Shown: positions 19,650-30,257 of the stretch, piece after piece | How the letters are laid out: each line of letters opens with the position of its first letter | How positions within the stretch are numbered: position 1 is the first letter of the stretch | Made by a program: the position numbers and the translations under genes | Notes under the pieces: generated by a model | Seen by the model: only the letters and a program-made list of their open reading frames with translations | Told to the model about the DNA's origin: nothing | The model's database searches: none | NCBI GenBank assembly: GCA_903915465.1 | Contig: CAIWTA010000017.1 | Location: forward strand, 1-60,492 | Length of the DNA: 60,492 bases | DNA from: an uncultured Bacteroidales bacterium | GTDB lineage: Bacteria; Bacteroidota; Bacteroidia; Bacteroidales; FEN-979 | Direction of reading: 5' to 3'

Positions 19650-19681
19650 GTTATTATTTATTGTAAATCTATATCCAAGAA

Positions 19682-20653
19682 ATGTCAGTATTAGTTTTTA
19701 CCGAAAACTGGGATGGGAAATTCAAGAAGCTTTCTTTTGAATTAATTTCCTATGCTACGAAATTGGCAGAAATGCTAAACACCAAATCCATCGCATTGTC
19801 CATTGGAGAAGTCGAAAAAAGCGAACTTGAAAAGTTGGGGAAATACGGTGCTCATAAAATCATCAGCATTATCAATAAGAACCTGGATATCCTCGATAAC
19901 CAGGTCTATTCTCAGTTGATTGCAGATATCGCCCAGAAAGAAGAAGTCACAGTGATTGTTCTTGCCAATAATAATGTAGGAAAAGCCTTGGCACCAAGGC
20001 TTTCAGTGCGACTGAAGGCAGGTTTGGGAGCCGGTGTTACTAAACTCCCCGTGAACATCGACCCATTTGTGGTCTACAAGAAAGTTTATTCTGGCAATGC
20101 GTTTGCAGAAGTCAGGATAAAGTCAGAAATTAAGATCCTGACAATTGCCCAGAATTCTTTTGATCTTATAGAGACGTATAATCATGCAGAGATTGTAAAT
20201 ACAGAAGTTTTTGTTGCTGATGGTCAGGTCAAAACGCAAATGCTTGAAGTTCAGAAACAAACTGGGAAAATCCTGCTTACCGATGCAGAAATTGTTGTAT
20301 CTGGTGGCAGAGGAATGAAGACTCCCGATAATTGGGGCCCGCTCATCGAAATGGCTTCCCTGCTGGGCGCTGCCACTGCATGTTCCCGGCCTGTTTCTGA
20401 TGAAGGCTGGAGACCTCATGAAGAACATACAGGTCAGACCGGGAAAATTATTTCACCCAACCTCTACTTCGCCATCGGAATTTCAGGTGCAACACAACAC
20501 CTGGCAGGTGTCAGCTCTTCAAAAGTAATTGTAGCCATTAATACTGACAAAGATGCACCGATTTTCGAAGCTGCCAACTACGGCATTGTGGGCGATGCCA
20601 TAAAAGTGCTTCCAAAACTGGTAGATGCCATTAAAGAGTTGAAAGGGAAATAA
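19682..20653 (+). CDS. etfA: Electron transfer flavoprotein alpha subunit
   Basis: 323 residues. The C-terminal FAD domain shows [32 protein letters not shown] (read as [13 protein letters not shown]), [12 protein letters not shown] and [21 protein letters not shown]. The N-terminal half is the pseudo-symmetric domain that packs against EtfB. It hands electrons to a membrane quinone reductase, most likely the two Fe-S proteins encoded next. Confidence 0.95.
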   Translation: MSVLVFTENWDGKFKKLSFELISYATKLAEMLNTKSIALSIGEVEKSELEKLGKYGAHKIISIINKNLDILDNQVYSQLIADIAQKEEVTVIVLANNNVGKALAPRLSVRLKAGLGAGVTKLPVNIDPFVVYKKVYSGNAFAEVRIKSEIKILTIAQNSFDLIETYNHAEIVNTEVFVADGQVKTQMLEVQKQTGKILLTDAEIVVSGGRGMKTPDNWGPLIEMASLLGAATACSRPVSDEGWRPHEEHTGQTGKIISPNLYFAIGISGATQHLAGVSSSKVIVAINTDKDAPIFEAANYGIVGDAIKVLPKLVDAIKELKGK

Positions 20654-20723
20654 TTAAATTTCAATTATCCTCTTCTTTTCCCTCCTTTCTCTTGATCAAG
20701 CCAAAGATTAAGTTTGTTAAGAT

Positions 20724-22043
20724 ATGACCAAACAAATCGTTTTTGCTTTAACCTTACTAATTACACTCGGGATTTTTGGTTGTACTGCCAAACGTATTAT
20801 CAGATTCTTCATGCTTACTAAACCAGCTTTTCCAGTAAAAGATTTTTCAAAAAGATTGGTTGTGGTGTTTACCGTTGCTATCGGGCAAACCAAGATTTTC
20901 AGAAGACCGGTCATTGGGCTTTTTCATGCACTCGTTTTCTGGGGATTTTGTGTAATTCTTTTTGGAAGTGTTGAGATGGTGGTGGATGGGCTTTTCGGTT
21001 TTAACCGTTCCCTGAAAATATTGGGGACAGTTTATAATGTGATTGTTGCTTCAGGTGATATTTTTGCACTCATCGTTGGGCTTTCAATTCTAATTTTTCT
21101 TTGCCGACGGCTCTTTTTTCATATTCAACGATTCAGCGGCATCGAAATGAAACATATTTCTCACTATGACGCAAACATTGCATTGACATTGATCTTCCTC
21201 TTGATGGTTTCACTGCAGGCAATGAACATTTCTTATGTTGACCTGCAAACAGCGAATCATCTGACTGTTTCAGGAATTTATCCGGTAAGTTCTGTACTGT
21301 CTGGGAATTTTCTGGGTTTTCCGTCAGAACAGTTGAACATCCTTTATGAGACCTTCTGGTGGACGCATATCCTGTTAATATTTTTATTTGTCAATATTCT
21401 TCCTTACTCAAAGCATTTCCATGTTTTCATGTCGGTACCGAATGTCTTTCTTTCAAGACTTGAGCCTTTGGGAAAACTTCCTAATATGGAGTCTGTAACA
21501 AAGGAGGTAAAGTTGATGATCAATCCGGATGCCGCTTTTCAAGTACTTTCAGCTGATGCCGAGGTTGCGAGGTTTGGTGTGAAAGATGTGGATGATATTT
21601 CCTGGAAAAATTATTTCGATTCTTTATCTTGCACCGAATGTGGCCGGTGTACTTCTGTGTGTCCTGCAAATATTACCGGAAAGTTACTCTCTCCCCGAAA
21701 GATTATGATGGATGTCAGGGCGAGAATGAAGGAGAAGGGGCCTTTCCTGCTAAAAAACGGAAAATCATTCAATGATAGCAAATCCCTTTTGAGAACGTAT
21801 ATTTCCGAGGAAGAATTATGGGCCTGTACGACTTGCAACGCTTGTGCGATAGAATGCCCGATAAATATTAACCACCCTACACTCATTGTGGATATGCGCA
21901 GGTACCTCGTCATGGAGGAAGGCTCTGCTCCGGGTGGATTGAAAACTGCCTTTGCAAATATTGAGAACAATGGCGCTCCATGGCAATTCTCACCTGAAGA
22001 CCGTCTGCTATGGGCAAAAGACATCACACTAAAAACGAAATAA
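20724..22043 (+). CDS. Membrane Fe-S protein, HdrC/NarI-like (EtfD-like, N-terminal half)
   Basis: 439 residues. The first ~245 form about five to six transmembrane helices of the nitrate reductase gamma/heme-b type. A soluble domain with two 4Fe-4S motifs follows: CTECGRCTSVCP and CTTCNACAIECP. In EtfD-type ETF:quinone oxidoreductases this is fused to a cysteine-rich CCG domain; here the CCG part is the separate gene 22 bases downstream. The pair probably passes electrons from EtfAB to menaquinone. Confidence 0.88.
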   Translation: MTKQIVFALTLLITLGIFGCTAKRIIRFFMLTKPAFPVKDFSKRLVVVFTVAIGQTKIFRRPVIGLFHALVFWGFCVILFGSVEMVVDGLFGFNRSLKILGTVYNVIVASGDIFALIVGLSILIFLCRRLFFHIQRFSGIEMKHISHYDANIALTLIFLLMVSLQAMNISYVDLQTANHLTVSGIYPVSSVLSGNFLGFPSEQLNILYETFWWTHILLIFLFVNILPYSKHFHVFMSVPNVFLSRLEPLGKLPNMESVTKEVKLMINPDAAFQVLSADAEVARFGVKDVDDISWKNYFDSLSCTECGRCTSVCPANITGKLLSPRKIMMDVRARMKEKGPFLLKNGKSFNDSKSLLRTYISEEELWACTTCNACAIECPININHPTLIVDMRRYLVMEEGSAPGGLKTAFANIENNGAPWQFSPEDRLLWAKDITLKTK

Positions 22044-22065
22044 CAGGATTGTAGGCCTGACTCAA

Positions 22066-22860
22066 ATGGAAACCCAAAAGATAAATATTCCTGTAATAGC
22101 CGACCTCTTTGCCCGGAATGAAAAACCGGAGTATCTGTTTTGGGTTGGTTGTGCAGGCGCTTTTGATGATCGATACAAGAAAGTTACAATTGCATTTACA
22201 AAAATCCTCTCTTATCTGAACATCAGCTATGCAGTATTGGGAAAAGAAGAAACCTGCACAGGTGATCCGGCAAGGCGTGCTGGAAATGAGATGCTTTACC
22301 AGATGCAGGCAATGCAGAATATAGAACGTTTTTCTTCATATGAAATAAAAAAAATTATAACAATCTGCCCCCATTGTTACAATATCTTTAAAAATGACTA
22401 TCCAGATCTGGGTGGGAATTATGAAGTCTTCAGTTATATAGAATTACTGGATCAATGGATCAACGGGGGAATCCTACTTATAAAAAAAGATGCACTGAAC
22501 AACCCATTGATCACATTTCATGATCCTTGTTACCTGGGCAGAGCAAATGGAATCTATAAAGAACCGAGAAATATCCTTGGCCATCTTACAGGCAATGTGG
22601 TAGAAATGAAGCGGCATAAAAGTTTTGCTCTGTGTTGTGGTGGCGGAGGGGGACAGATGTTTAAAGAGGCGGAAAAAGGGAAGAAAGAAGTATACATGGA
22701 ACGAACGGAAGAAGCTATAACAACCAATGCATCTGTGATCGCCACTGCATGCCCATTCTGTATGAATATGTTGACAGATGGAATCAAATATAAAAATAAG
22801 GAGGCTGAAATTAAGAACCTGGATATTGCAGAATTAATCACACAATCGCTTGGATTATAA
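22066..22860 (+). CDS. CCG-domain Fe-S protein, HdrB-like (EtfD-like, C-terminal half)
   Basis: 264 residues with two cysteine-rich CCG domains. The first contains WVGCAGAF, EETCTGDPARRAGNE and TICPHC. The second contains HDPCYLGR, ALCCGGGGGQM and TACPFC. This is the arrangement that holds non-cubane 4Fe-4S clusters in HdrB. It has no transmembrane helix and would dock on the membrane partner encoded upstream. A role in ETF oxidation rather than heterodisulfide reduction is inferred from the neighbours. Confidence 0.88.
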   Translation: METQKINIPVIADLFARNEKPEYLFWVGCAGAFDDRYKKVTIAFTKILSYLNISYAVLGKEETCTGDPARRAGNEMLYQMQAMQNIERFSSYEIKKIITICPHCYNIFKNDYPDLGGNYEVFSYIELLDQWINGGILLIKKDALNNPLITFHDPCYLGRANGIYKEPRNILGHLTGNVVEMKRHKSFALCCGGGGGQMFKEAEKGKKEVYMERTEEAITTNASVIATACPFCMNMLTDGIKYKNKEAEIKNLDIAELITQSLGL

Positions 22861-22899
22861 TAAATTGGGAAGTTAATTATTAAACTCAAATAGAAATAA

Positions 22900-24684
22900 A
22901 TGAAAACTGGAAAAATATTGAAAAGCGGCGAATTTCTGGTAGCTGAAATCAGTTCCGATGATATTTTCATCCCTGAAGAATTCAACGAGGAACAACTCAT
23001 GATCGCGCAAACCTGCAAGGATTTTCTGGAAACGGAAGTTTATCCGAATGTTGAAAAGATAGACACACCGGATATCATGCTTATGAAGAGCATTCTGAAA
23101 AAAGCTGGAGAGCTGGGCATAATGGGCATTTCCATACCTGAAGAATATGGCGGTTTCGGCCAGTCATTTACAACACAGATGCTGGTTGGAGAAAAAATCG
23201 GTGCCGGGTATTCATTCTCGGTGGCATTTATGGCGCATACTGGTATTGGAACTTTACCCATTATGTATTATGGAAATGAGATGCAACGGCAGAAATATGT
23301 CACAAAACTCGCTACCGGCGAATTTCTTGGTGCATATTGTTTAACCGAACCGGGAGCTGGAAGTGATGCAAATGCAGGGAAAACAAATGCCCATCTTTCG
23401 GAAGACGGGAAAAACTATATTTTGAATGGACAAAAAATGTGGATCACAAACGCTGGTTTTGCAGATACACAAGTGGTGTTTGCAAAAATTGACAGAGACC
23501 GGGTCCTTAGCGCATTTATTGTGGAAAGAAATTCGCCGGGTATTGTTGTTAACCCTGATGAACATAAAATGGGAATTAAAGGTTCTTCGACTGCCCAAAT
23601 CTTTTATTCAGATGTATCGGTGCCCGTTGAAAACCTGATTGGCTCCAGGGGAGAGGGTTTCAGAATTGCATTGACCATCCTTCACATGGGAAGGCTTAAA
23701 TTGGGAGCAAATGTTCTTGGAGCATGCAAAAAAACAATCACCGACACGGTAAAGTATGCCAATGAAAGGAAACAGTTCGGAACGCTGATTTCTTCCTTTG
23801 GTTCTATAAAATATAAACTTGCCGAACAGGTTATTAAGACTTTTACTACCGAATCAGCCATTTATAGGGTTAGTAAAGATATTGACCTGCAAATTGAAAA
23901 GAATAAAGCCGAAGGCATTGACAAAGGGAAAGCTACAATCGAAGGTATAAGCCATTATGCTGTGGAAGCTGCCATTCTTAAAGTTTATGGTTCTGAATCG
24001 CTTGATTATGTTGTGGATGAAGCCGTTCAGATCCATGGAGGAATGGGATACTCAGCAGAAATGTCAGTTGAAAGAGGGTACCGCGATTCAAGAATCAACA
24101 GGATTTTTGAGGGGACCAATGAAATTAATCGCCTCCTTGTTATCGATACCGCAATGAAAAGAGCCATGAAAGGTGATTTTGATCTATTTGGAAAAGCTGA
24201 GGAGCTGATCAAAAAAATCCAATCTTTGACGGATGGTAAAATCGACGGAGAAAATTATTTCGACAAGAAGATCCGGTTTATCCGCAATTTCAAGAAAACC
24301 ATACTGCTCATCATCAATGGTGCTTCAAAGCGGTTTGAGAAAAATTTAATTCAGGAGCAGGAAATTTTGAACAATCTTTCGGATATGATGATGGAAACCT
24401 ATGTTTCCGAATCAACAGTTTTACGGGTACAGAAAATGGAAAAGATTAAAGGTATTGCTGAAACAGCAATTTATACGGATATCCTGGATGTCAATGTCTT
24501 TGATTGTGCTGACCGCGTGAGAAAAGCTGCGCTCGATGCGGTTTATTCATTCGCTGCTCCTGAATCTGCAACAGAATTGGTAAATGCAGTTAACATCCTT
24601 ACCACGGTTTGTGGAGTGAATGTGAAAGAGGCAAGAAGAAGAATTGCAGATAAATTGATTGCTGATAACGTCTATAAATTCTAA
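22900..24684 (+). CDS. Acyl-CoA dehydrogenase
   Basis: 594-residue FAD enzyme for alpha,beta-dehydrogenation of acyl-CoA. Standard signatures are GAYCLTEPGAGSDA, MWITNAGFAD, RKQFGTLISSFG and QIHGGMGYSAEMSVERGYRDSRINRIFEGTNEINRLL. It carries ~180 extra C-terminal residues beyond the usual ~400, as in very-long-chain-type homologues. It is the last gene of the etf operon, which defines a short electron path: acyl-CoA to EtfAB to the split EtfD-like pair to quinone. Confidence 0.94.
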   Translation: MKTGKILKSGEFLVAEISSDDIFIPEEFNEEQLMIAQTCKDFLETEVYPNVEKIDTPDIMLMKSILKKAGELGIMGISIPEEYGGFGQSFTTQMLVGEKIGAGYSFSVAFMAHTGIGTLPIMYYGNEMQRQKYVTKLATGEFLGAYCLTEPGAGSDANAGKTNAHLSEDGKNYILNGQKMWITNAGFADTQVVFAKIDRDRVLSAFIVERNSPGIVVNPDEHKMGIKGSSTAQIFYSDVSVPVENLIGSRGEGFRIALTILHMGRLKLGANVLGACKKTITDTVKYANERKQFGTLISSFGSIKYKLAEQVIKTFTTESAIYRVSKDIDLQIEKNKAEGIDKGKATIEGISHYAVEAAILKVYGSESLDYVVDEAVQIHGGMGYSAEMSVERGYRDSRINRIFEGTNEINRLLVIDTAMKRAMKGDFDLFGKAEELIKKIQSLTDGKIDGENYFDKKIRFIRNFKKTILLIINGASKRFEKNLIQEQEILNNLSDMMMETYVSESTVLRVQKMEKIKGIAETAIYTDILDVNVFDCADRVRKAALDAVYSFAAPESATELVNAVNILTTVCGVNVKEARRRIADKLIADNVYKF

Positions 24685-24729
24685 ATCAGATATTCAAATC
24701 GGGTTTAATCTGTTACTTTTTTGACAGAC

Positions 24730-27288
24730 CTAATTGGACTTTGCCAGATCTTTCGAGGCAGCATCCTGTTTAGAAACCGTTATTTTAATTTCACCCGATT
24801 CTTCATTAAAATCAACCATGATAATATCATCAGCGGAGAGTTTGGATTTTATGAGCTCTTCAGCCAAAGGATCTTCCAAATATTTCTGGATTGCACGTTT
24901 CAAAGGTCGGGCTCCAAACTGTGCATCCCATCCTTTATCACCGATGAAATCTTTAACTTTTGCCGTAACAACAATCTGATGGCCCAAGCTTTTGATCCGA
25001 TCATAAAGATGGGAAAGTTCAATGTCGATGATCTTATGGATAGCTTCACGTTCGAGTGATTCAAAAATGATCACATCATCGATACGGTTCAGGAATTCAG
25101 GCGCAAATGATTTCTTTAACGCATTCTCAATCACACTTTTAGTATGTTCTGAACTTGATGCCTGCTTGGCAGCCGTTGCAAACCCGACACCCTGCCCGAA
25201 ATCTTTCAATTGTCTGGAGCCAATATTGGAAGTCATGATAACGATGGCATTCTTGAAATCAACCCTGCGCCCGAAGCTATCCGTCAACACACCATCATCC
25301 AGAACCTGTAATAAAAGGTGGAATACATCCGGGTGGGCTTTTTCAATTTCATCTAAAAGTACGATAGAATATGGACGTCTTCTGATTTTCTCTGTTAATT
25401 GCCCTCCTTCTTCATATCCAACATATCCCGGAGGTGCACCAATAAGACGTGATACAGCGAATTTTTCCATGTACTCGCTCATGTCGATGCGAACCAGAGC
25501 GTCTTCAGTATCAAACAGATATCTTGCCAGAACTTTGGCCAGATGAGTCTTTCCAACACCGGTAGGACCAAGAAAAATGAATGTTCCAATGGGTTTATTA
25601 GGATCTTTCAAGCCTGCGCGGTTTCTTCGAATCGAGCGAACAACTTTTTTAATCGCTTCCGATTGACCAATCACCGAATGCTCTATCTCACTCTCCATGT
25701 TCATGAGCCGGTCGCTTTCGTTCTTTGCGATCCGCTGAACCGGTATACCTGTCATCATGGCAACGACTTCTGCCACATTTTCATCAGAAACCACTTCACG
25801 GTTTATTTGTGACTGTTCCTCCCATTTTCTTTTTTCCTTGTCGAGGGTTTCCTGAAGTTTTCTTTCCATATCACGCAAATCAGCTGCTTCTTCAAACTTC
25901 TGGCTTGTTATTGACTGCATTTTCTTCTTCCTTGTTTCTTCGATGTTATTTTCAATGTTGATGATCTCAACAGGAACATGAATATTTGAAATATGAACCC
26001 TTGCTCCAGCTTCATCCATTGCATCAATAGCCTTGTCAGGAAGATATCTGTCGGAAATGTAACGATTGGTCAGGCTTACACACGACTTTATGGCATCATC
26101 TGTATATCTTACCAGGTGATGATCTTCGTATTTCTCCTTGATATTATTAAGAATCTCTATCGTTTCTTCCGGGGTAGTGGGATCAACAAGTACTTTCTGG
26201 AATCTTCTTTCCAGGGCTCCGTCTTTTTCAATGTATTGCCGGTATTCGTCTAATGTAGTTGCACCGATACATTGAACTTCACCACGGGCAAGAGCTGGCT
26301 TGAACATATTCGATGCATCAAGGGAACCAGAAGCATTTCCTGCACCTACAATAGTATGAATTTCATCAATAAACAAAATGATGTTTGGATTCTTTTCCAG
26401 TTCATTTAATACAGCCTTCATCCGCTCTTCGAATTGTCCCCTGTACTTTGTCCCGGCCACAAGGGATGCCAGGTCCAGAGAGACGATGCGTTTATTGAAC
26501 AACGCCCGGGAAACCTTACGTTGGACAATTTTTAAAGCAAGACCTTCTGCAATAGCAGATTTTCCAACACCTGGTTCTCCGATCAGGATAGGGTTATTTT
26601 TCTTCCTGCGGCTTAGAACCTGGGCAATCCGTTCAAGTTCTTTTTGACGTCCAACAATTGGATCCAGACGCCCCTCTTCGGCAGCTTTCGTAATATCCCT
26701 GCCAAAATTGTCAAGAACAGGAGTCTTTGATTTCGATTCAGAGCCTTTTTTATGAGATGATCCGAAGCTTTTTCCTCCTTCTTCTGGTTCTTCTTCATCA
26801 TCATCTTTTGGGAGGATATCTTTTGGAGGCGAAGGAAATTCTTCTAATCCATGTGAAATAATTGATTTTACTTCTTGCTTAACAACCTCATAATTAACAC
26901 CTTTGGTGTGTAATAATTTTGTAACTAAGTTGTTTTCATCTTTTAAAATTGCTAGAAGTAAATGTTCTGTACCTATCAATTCACTGTTGAACCACTTTGC
27001 TTCAAGGTAAGTTATCTTCAATGCACGCTCCGATTGTTTAATCAATGGCAAATTCTCAGGATTTGTGGTTTTTTCCTTATCACTGGCAACCGCTGACTCG
27101 ATTTTACGACGTGTTTCCGTCAAATCAACTCCAAGTGCAACCAAAATCTTAATGGCGAGTCCTTCACCCTCGCGGATGATTCCAAGCAGAAGATGTTCGA
27201 GCCCAATGTAATCATTGCCCAGCCTAACTGCCTCTTCCCGGCTGTATATCAAAACGTCTTTAACCCTTTGCGAAAATTTTGCTTCCAT
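24730..27288 (-). CDS. clpC: ATP-dependent Clp protease ATPase subunit ClpC
   Basis: 852-residue AAA+ unfoldase. Two Clp_N repeats (starting FSQRVKDVLIYSREEA and ESALKITYLEA-type, seen here as QSERALKITYLEA) come first. The first AAA domain has Walker A GEPGVGKSA near residue 235. A short UVR/M-domain coiled coil follows (QKFEEAADLRDMERKL), then the second AAA domain with Walker A GPTGVGKTH near 572. It converges on the acyl-CoA dehydrogenase gene. No CtsR or McsAB gene is nearby. Confidence 0.95.
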   Translation of the reverse strand: MEAKFSQRVKDVLIYSREEAVRLGNDYIGLEHLLLGIIREGEGLAIKILVALGVDLTETRRKIESAVASDKEKTTNPENLPLIKQSERALKITYLEAKWFNSELIGTEHLLLAILKDENNLVTKLLHTKGVNYEVVKQEVKSIISHGLEEFPSPPKDILPKDDDEEEPEEGGKSFGSSHKKGSESKSKTPVLDNFGRDITKAAEEGRLDPIVGRQKELERIAQVLSRRKKNNPILIGEPGVGKSAIAEGLALKIVQRKVSRALFNKRIVSLDLASLVAGTKYRGQFEERMKAVLNELEKNPNIILFIDEIHTIVGAGNASGSLDASNMFKPALARGEVQCIGATTLDEYRQYIEKDGALERRFQKVLVDPTTPEETIEILNNIKEKYEDHHLVRYTDDAIKSCVSLTNRYISDRYLPDKAIDAMDEAGARVHISNIHVPVEIINIENNIEETRKKKMQSITSQKFEEAADLRDMERKLQETLDKEKRKWEEQSQINREVVSDENVAEVVAMMTGIPVQRIAKNESDRLMNMESEIEHSVIGQSEAIKKVVRSIRRNRAGLKDPNKPIGTFIFLGPTGVGKTHLAKVLARYLFDTEDALVRIDMSEYMEKFAVSRLIGAPPGYVGYEEGGQLTEKIRRRPYSIVLLDEIEKAHPDVFHLLLQVLDDGVLTDSFGRRVDFKNAIVIMTSNIGSRQLKDFGQGVGFATAAKQASSSEHTKSVIENALKKSFAPEFLNRIDDVIIFESLEREAIHKIIDIELSHLYDRIKSLGHQIVVTAKVKDFIGDKGWDAQFGARPLKRAIQKYLEDPLAEELIKSKLSADDIIMVDFNEESGEIKITVSKQDAASKDLAKSN

Positions 27289-27416
27289 ATTCAGATTATT
27301 CTATAAATGAGTAACGGTACAAGCTAAAAATTATTTTAAATCAAGTCGTTCAAGATAAATTAACAGTATACGCAAAAACAATGCCAAAATTTTTCTCCAT
27401 TCAAAAATGGTTTTTT

Positions 27417-27424
27417 CAAAAGTA
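27417..27424 (-). promoter_or_regulatory. Bacteroidetes -7 box TACTTTTG upstream of clpC
   Basis: TACTTTTG on the minus strand, leaving a long leader of about 125 nt before the ATG at 27288. The rest of 27289-27603 is AT-rich spacer between divergent clpC and gyrA, with no further gene. Confidence 0.5.
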
Positions 27425-27508
27425 CGATTGAATCGCAGATAATGATGTTAAAAGGTCAATAATTATTAACACTTTCGTGTTAGCAAAATGAAAAATTAAT
27501 TGTCTTGA

Positions 27509-27543
27509 TTTGTAGGTTATACCGGTATTTTATTTTACCTTCG
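27509..27543 (+). promoter_or_regulatory. Possible gyrA promoter: TTTG, 23-nt spacer, TACCTTCG
   Basis: TACCTTCG (27536-27543) differs from TAnnTTTG at one base. A TTTG lies at 27509-27512 at roughly the -33 distance. It would give a 55-nt leader. Confidence 0.4.
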
Positions 27544-27603
27544 TAACACAATTTTACATATATTAAATATCTGAAAATTAATTGATTAATTAAGTAATTA
27601 ACG

Positions 27604-30156
27604 ATGATAGAAGGCGAGAAAATCGTAAAAGTGAACATTGAGAATCAAATGAAATCTGCATACATCGATTATTCGATGTCAGTTATTATTGCCAGGGCAC
27701 TACCCGATGTACGGGACGGACTGAAACCTGTTCACCGGAGGGTTTTATTTGGGATGTATGAATTAGGCGTATTTTCGAACAGAGCATATAAAAAATCTGC
27801 AAGAATCGTTGGGGAAGTTTTGGGTAAATACCATCCGCATGGCGATACATCTGTGTATGATGCAATGGTTCGTATGGCCCAGGATTGGTCTTTACGTTAT
27901 CCGTTGGTTGACGGACAGGGTAACTTTGGTTCAATGGATGGCGACAATCCTGCAGCAATGAGGTATACAGAAGCCAGAATGTCGAAAATTGCAGAAGAAA
28001 TATTGGCCGATCTTGAAAAAGATACTGTAGATTTTCAATTAAATTTTGACGATACTTTAAAGGAACCTACTGTTATGCCTACCAGGATTCCAAATCTTCT
28101 ATTAAATGGAGCTTCCGGGATTGCAGTTGGAATGGCCACCAATATGGCACCCCATAACCTCAGCGAGGTGATCGATGGGATTATAGCGTATATCGCCAAC
28201 AAAGAAATTACTATTCCTGAACTGATGGCCTTTATTAAAGCCCCTGATTTTCCTACAGGAGGCGTCATTTATGGGTATGATGGCGTGAAAGATGCGTTTA
28301 TGACCGGTCGTGGGAAAATTGTAATCCGGGGCGAAACTAAGATCGAATCAGATGAGCATGGAAAAGAATCCATCATAGTTACTTCTGTTCCTTATCAGGT
28401 GAATAAATCTGACATGATCAAGAAGACATCTGAATTGGTTAATGACAAAAAAATTGAAGGTATTACGGAGATACGGGATGAGTCTGACCGAGAAGGGATC
28501 CGTATCGTTTATGAATTACGTAAAGATGTTATCACAAATGTCGTGCTGAATAAGCTTTACCAGCATACCCAGTTGCAGAATGCTTTTAATGTGAATAATA
28601 CAGCACTTGTTAAAGGAAGACCTCATACACTGAACCTCAAGGATATGATTGTCCACTTTGTGGAACACAGGCATGTGGTGGTTGTCCGAAGAACTAAGTT
28701 TGAACTACAGGAAGCACAAAACAAAGCGCATGTACTCGAAGGCCTTCTAATTGCCCTCGACAACCTTGATGCTGTGATTATCCTTATCCGCGGATCTAAA
28801 ACACCTGACGAAGCCAAAACAGGTTTAATGACGAATTTCAATCTCACAGATATCCAGGCAAAAGCAATCCTTGATCTGCGTTTACAAAGATTGACAGGTC
28901 TTGAACGGGATAAAATAAAAGATGAATATGCAGAACTGATGAAATTGATTACCTATCTGCAAAGTGTTCTTGATGACGAATCTCTCCGGATGAATATCAT
29001 CAAAACTGAATTGCTCGAGATTAAAGAGAAGTACGGAGACGAGCCCAGATCACAGATAATCTATACAGCCAACGATTTCCGGATTGAAGACACGATTGCA
29101 GATGAAAATGTGGTGATAACTATTTCCCACCTTGGCTATATAAAACGAACACCCCTTTCGGAATATCGAGTACAGAACAGGGGTGGCAGAGGAATGAAGG
29201 GAACACAAGTGAGAGATGAAGATTTCTTAGAACATCTTTTCGTGGCAACTAACCATAATTACCTCTTATTTTTCACAGCCAAAGGTAAATGCTTCTGGCT
29301 CCGCGTCTATGAAATCCCTGAAGGATCAAAATCTTCCAAGGGCAGAGCTATTCAAAACCTTGTCAGCATTGAGCCTGAGGATAAAGTCAGAGCATTTATT
29401 AACGTTAAAGACCTGACAGACGCTGAATATACAAGTAATAACTTTATCATCCTTGCAACTCAAAAAGGCACAATCAAAAAGACTTCCCTTGCAGCTTATT
29501 CACGGCCACGACAAAATGGAATCAATGCCATTACTATCAATGAAGGTGATCATCTTCTGGAAGCAAGGCTTACCAGCGGAAATGATGAAGTAGTTATGGC
29601 TTTGAGGTCTGGAAGAGCAATCCGTTTTAATGAAAAAACGGTCCGGCCGATGGGACGAAATGCTGCAGGCGTCAGAGGAATAAGGCTGTCAGTGGAAGAT
29701 GATGAAGTCGTTGGGATGATTTGCATTCCGAAAGAAAAGAAATGCGAAATCCTTGTTGTTTCTGAGAATGGTTATGGAAAGCGATCGAATCTTGAAGATT
29801 ACCGTGTTACAAACCGTGGAGGTAAGGGAGTCAAAACATTAAATTTAACCCCAAAAACCGGAGCTCTGATCTCCATCAAGGAGGTTACTGATAAAGACGA
29901 CTTGATGATCATAAATAAATCAGGGATCATTATCCGCATGGCTGTCATCGATCTTCGGGTAATGGGAAGAGCCACACAAGGAGTGAGGCTAATTAAGATT
30001 CAGGAAGGAGATGCAATTGCTGCCGTTACCAAAGTCGATGTTGAAGATGAAGAATCTGTTATTAGTGAAGAAAATACCGAAATTGCTGTCCAGGGGATTG
30101 AGGAATCAAAGGATGAAGTAGTGAATGATAACCTGGAGCCACCCGAAGAAGGCTAA
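27604..30156 (+). CDS. gyrA: DNA gyrase subunit A
   Basis: 850-residue type IIA topoisomerase subunit. Visible: [28 protein letters not shown] (present as AYIDYSMSV), the quinolone-resistance region [12 protein letters not shown] with Thr at the Ser83-equivalent position and Asp at 87, the catalytic tyrosine in AMRYTEARM, and C-terminal beta-pinwheel repeats containing GyrA-box-like NRGGRGMKG and NRGGKGVKT. An acidic tail (DEEDSVISEEN-type) ends the protein. The C-terminal repeats and the first GyrA-like box favour GyrA over ParC. Confidence 0.95.
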   Translation: MIEGEKIVKVNIENQMKSAYIDYSMSVIIARALPDVRDGLKPVHRRVLFGMYELGVFSNRAYKKSARIVGEVLGKYHPHGDTSVYDAMVRMAQDWSLRYPLVDGQGNFGSMDGDNPAAMRYTEARMSKIAEEILADLEKDTVDFQLNFDDTLKEPTVMPTRIPNLLLNGASGIAVGMATNMAPHNLSEVIDGIIAYIANKEITIPELMAFIKAPDFPTGGVIYGYDGVKDAFMTGRGKIVIRGETKIESDEHGKESIIVTSVPYQVNKSDMIKKTSELVNDKKIEGITEIRDESDREGIRIVYELRKDVITNVVLNKLYQHTQLQNAFNVNNTALVKGRPHTLNLKDMIVHFVEHRHVVVVRRTKFELQEAQNKAHVLEGLLIALDNLDAVIILIRGSKTPDEAKTGLMTNFNLTDIQAKAILDLRLQRLTGLERDKIKDEYAELMKLITYLQSVLDDESLRMNIIKTELLEIKEKYGDEPRSQIIYTANDFRIEDTIADENVVITISHLGYIKRTPLSEYRVQNRGGRGMKGTQVRDEDFLEHLFVATNHNYLLFFTAKGKCFWLRVYEIPEGSKSSKGRAIQNLVSIEPEDKVRAFINVKDLTDAEYTSNNFIILATQKGTIKKTSLAAYSRPRQNGINAITINEGDHLLEARLTSGNDEVVMALRSGRAIRFNEKTVRPMGRNAAGVRGIRLSVEDDEVVGMICIPKEKKCEILVVSENGYGKRSNLEDYRVTNRGGKGVKTLNLTPKTGALISIKEVTDKDDLMIINKSGIIIRMAVIDLRVMGRATQGVRLIKIQEGDAIAAVTKVDVEDEESVISEENTEIAVQGIEESKDEVVNDNLEPPEEG

Positions 30157-30208
30157 AACAGTGAAAAATATTTTTAAATGCATGATCAATAAATGTGATA
30201 TTTTTAAA

Positions 30209-30216
30209 TAAATTTG
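30209..30216 (+). promoter_or_regulatory. Bacteroidetes -7 box TAAATTTG
   Basis: TAAATTTG, a perfect TAnnTTTG match 42 nt before the ATG at 30258. It lies inside the extended reading frame that begins at 30195, so the downstream ATG is the start. Confidence 0.65.
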
Positions 30217-30257
30217 CACAATTAACATCTAAACTTGAATATTTTAAACGCGTTCCA

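Noticed and set aside
24685-24729. Terminator between the acyl-CoA dehydrogenase and clpC
   Set aside because: Only a 5-pair stem (CAGAT/ATCTG) with a long loop; too weak to claim.
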